NCBI GenBank assembly: GCA_009827215.1
Contig: WUAJ01000036.1
Span: 1-15,288 of the forward strand
DNA: 15,288 nucleotides
DNA from: Phycisphaeraceae bacterium
GTDB taxonomy: Bacteria; Planctomycetota; Phycisphaerae; Phycisphaerales; UBA1924
Direction: 5' to 3'
A program made the translations under genes and the position numbers. This document shows positions 13,809-15,288 of this stretch, in pieces; the stretch's first letter is position 1; each line of letters opens with the position of its first letter. The notes beneath the pieces were generated by a model. The model did no database searches, was not told where the DNA came from, and saw only the letters and a list, made by a program, of their open reading frames with translations.

Positions 13809-15288
13809 ATGCGATTGATGTTGATGGTCGGGATATTGATGGCGAGCAGTTTCATGGTGATTGGGTCGCAGGATTCAACTGCTGTGCGCGAATCGGTGGT
13901 TAAGATTTTCTCAACATATCGCGGTCCGGACTTTGCTCGTCCATGGACCAAGCAAGCCCCTCAGGAGCTGTCGGGGACTGGGTTTGTGATCGAGGGCAAT
14001 CGCATCCTAACCAACGCGCATGTGGTCGAGCAAGCGACGCGGATCTATGTCCAGCCTCCCAACAGCGCCGACAAGCTCCGCGCGGAGGTCATCGGGATCT
14101 CGCAGCAGATGGACCTCGCGGTCATCGAGATTAAGAAAGATTCGGAACGCGACGAGTTCCACTCGGCGCATCCGGTGCTCGAGCTGAGCGACACGCTTCC
14201 CTCGATCGGATCGACGGTCCAAGCGATCGGGTATCCGATGGGGGGCGAGCAGGTCTCGATTACTGAGGGTGTCGTCTCGCGGATCGAGTACACGGATTAC
14301 AACATGGAAGCGCAGGGGCTCCGCGTGCAGGTGGACGCGGCGCTCAATCATGGGAACTCGGGTGGGCCTGTGATTCTTGATGGCAAGGTCTGCGGCGTGG
14401 TCTTTAGCGGCGTCGAGTACGCGGAGAACATCGGGTATGTGATCCCTGCGGAAGAGGTCCACATCTTCCTCAAGGACATCGAGGACGGTAGATACGACGG
14501 TCCGGAGCGGTTGTACGACGCTCGATTCCAGACGTGTGAGAATGATGCGCTGCGATCGTTCCTGGGACTGAGCCGAGAGCAGACGGGGATTGTGTACACG
14601 CGTCCCAAGTCTGAGTCCGAGACTCCGATGGAAGAGTGGGATCTGCTCGACAAGATCGGGGAGTACGACATTGATAATGCGGGGATGGTGACCAGTCATG
14701 ATGGACTGCGCCTGCACTGGCGCTACTTCATCCGCGAGCTTGTCAGCGACGGGACGATCCCGGTGACGATCATCCGCGATGGGGAATCGATGGAAATTGA
14801 TCTGCATGTGACCAACGAGCGGGACGAGCTTGTGCCGTATATCGGGAATGATTATCCGGAGTATTTCATCTGCGGCCCGATGATCTTCACGCCTGTGCGT
14901 CGCGAGCATTTCTACAACCTCTACCTCGGATACGGCATCGTCGACGGCTCGCCCGTCGGCCTGCACATCAATGACGAGCGAGAATTTGAGGGGCAGGAGT
15001 ATGTGGTCCTCGCGGCGACCTTCCTCCCCCACTCGGTCACCAAGGGATACGAGGTCTACGGCAATCCAACGCTCAAGAGCGTCAACGGCGAGGAGATCAA
15101 GTCCCTCTCGCACCTCGTTGAGCTGCTGCGGGACAACGACGAGGATACGCTGATCTTCAAGTTCTTCGATCGCAGTCAGGAGAACCTGATCTTCGATGCC
15201 GAGGAACTGATTGAATCGACGGAGGAAGTCCTCGAGGACAACTCGATCCGCAACCAGGGCTCGGACCGGTTCATGGACATCTGGGAAG
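13809..15288 (+). CDS. Secreted Deg9-like trypsin-type serine protease with PDZ domains (3' end outside window)
   Basis: 493 codons are visible and no stop occurs before the right edge. An N-terminal signal peptide (hydrophobic residues 2-19, likely cleavage near IGS-QD) is followed by a trypsin-like domain (about 25-225) with a complete triad: H71 in LTNAHVV, D102 in MDLAVIE and S184 in GNSGGP. A divergent PDZ domain lies at about 260-340. The C-terminal part (about 410-493), with SVNGEEIKSLSHLVELL and a run ending LIFDAEELIESTEEVL, resembles the second PDZ-like domain of plant DEG9, where the protein ends soon after, so only a short tail is probably missing. Role: periplasmic protein quality control or regulated cleavage, inferred from the family. 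ATG at 13809 has AGGAGA at 13798-13803, 5 bases upstream. It is divergent from the glycosylase. Confidence 0.88.
   Translation, partial: MRLMLMVGILMASSFMVIGSQDSTAVRESVVKIFSTYRGPDFARPWTKQAPQELSGTGFVIEGNRILTNAHVVEQATRIYVQPPNSADKLRAEVIGISQQMDLAVIEIKKDSERDEFHSAHPVLELSDTLPSIGSTVQAIGYPMGGEQVSITEGVVSRIEYTDYNMEAQGLRVQVDAALNHGNSGGPVILDGKVCGVVFSGVEYAENIGYVIPAEEVHIFLKDIEDGRYDGPERLYDARFQTCENDALRSFLGLSREQTGIVYTRPKSESETPMEEWDLLDKIGEYDIDNAGMVTSHDGLRLHWRYFIRELVSDGTIPVTIIRDGESMEIDLHVTNERDELVPYIGNDYPEYFICGPMIFTPVRREHFYNLYLGYGIVDGSPVGLHINDEREFEGQEYVVLAATFLPHSVTKGYEVYGNPTLKSVNGEEIKSLSHLVELLRDNDEDTLIFKFFDRSQENLIFDAEELIESTEEVLEDNSIRNQGSDRFMDIWE

Noticed and set aside
14007..15113. Long open frame of 368 codons on the - strand.
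   Set aside because: It lies wholly antisense to the Deg9-like protease, which has an intact catalytic triad, signal peptide and ribosome binding site. The antisense translation is rich in Arg, Asp, Leu and Val with no recognisable domain.

Overview
The window looks like ordinary chromosomal sequence from a planctomycete, most likely a marine Phycisphaerae-type bacterium. This is inferred from protein character: a long CarB with insertions, a Deg9-like secreted protease, secreted HEAT/PDZ and GH35 proteins, a fairly high GC content (not computed), and several TTG starts. No phage, IS element, CRISPR array, rRNA or tRNA was seen.

Left part (1-3278, + strand): the acidic C-terminal tail of a cut-off protein, then yicC (an RNase-family protein), an APH/kinase-fold phosphotransferase starting 5 bases after the yicC stop, and an exported protein with HEAT-like, PDZ and coiled-coil parts. 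The yicC-kinase pair looks like one transcription unit.

Middle part (3281-8897, - strand): a large GH35-type beta-galactosidase-fold protein that converges on the PDZ gene with only 2 bases between stop codons, a RimJ/RimL-type GNAT acetyltransferase, and glmS, which makes glucosamine-6-phosphate for cell-envelope amino sugars. The GH35 protein keeps its acid/base Glu but carries Asp where the family nucleophile Glu is expected, and lacks several galactose-binding residues.

Right part (8898-15288): a 234-base divergent control region separates glmS from carB (large subunit of carbamoyl-phosphate synthetase, for pyrimidines and arginine). carB is followed by a structured stretch of three hairpins, the last a strong intrinsic terminator. 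Then come an HhH-GPD DNA glycosylase on the - strand and, divergent from it, a secreted Deg9-like serine protease with an intact His-Asp-Ser triad that runs off the right edge.

The genes are mostly housekeeping and do not form one obvious system. The points most worth a second look are the remodelled GH35 active site, the hairpin cluster after carB, the marked excess of GATC in coding and non-coding DNA, possible leaderless starts, and a short peptide ORF before the protease.
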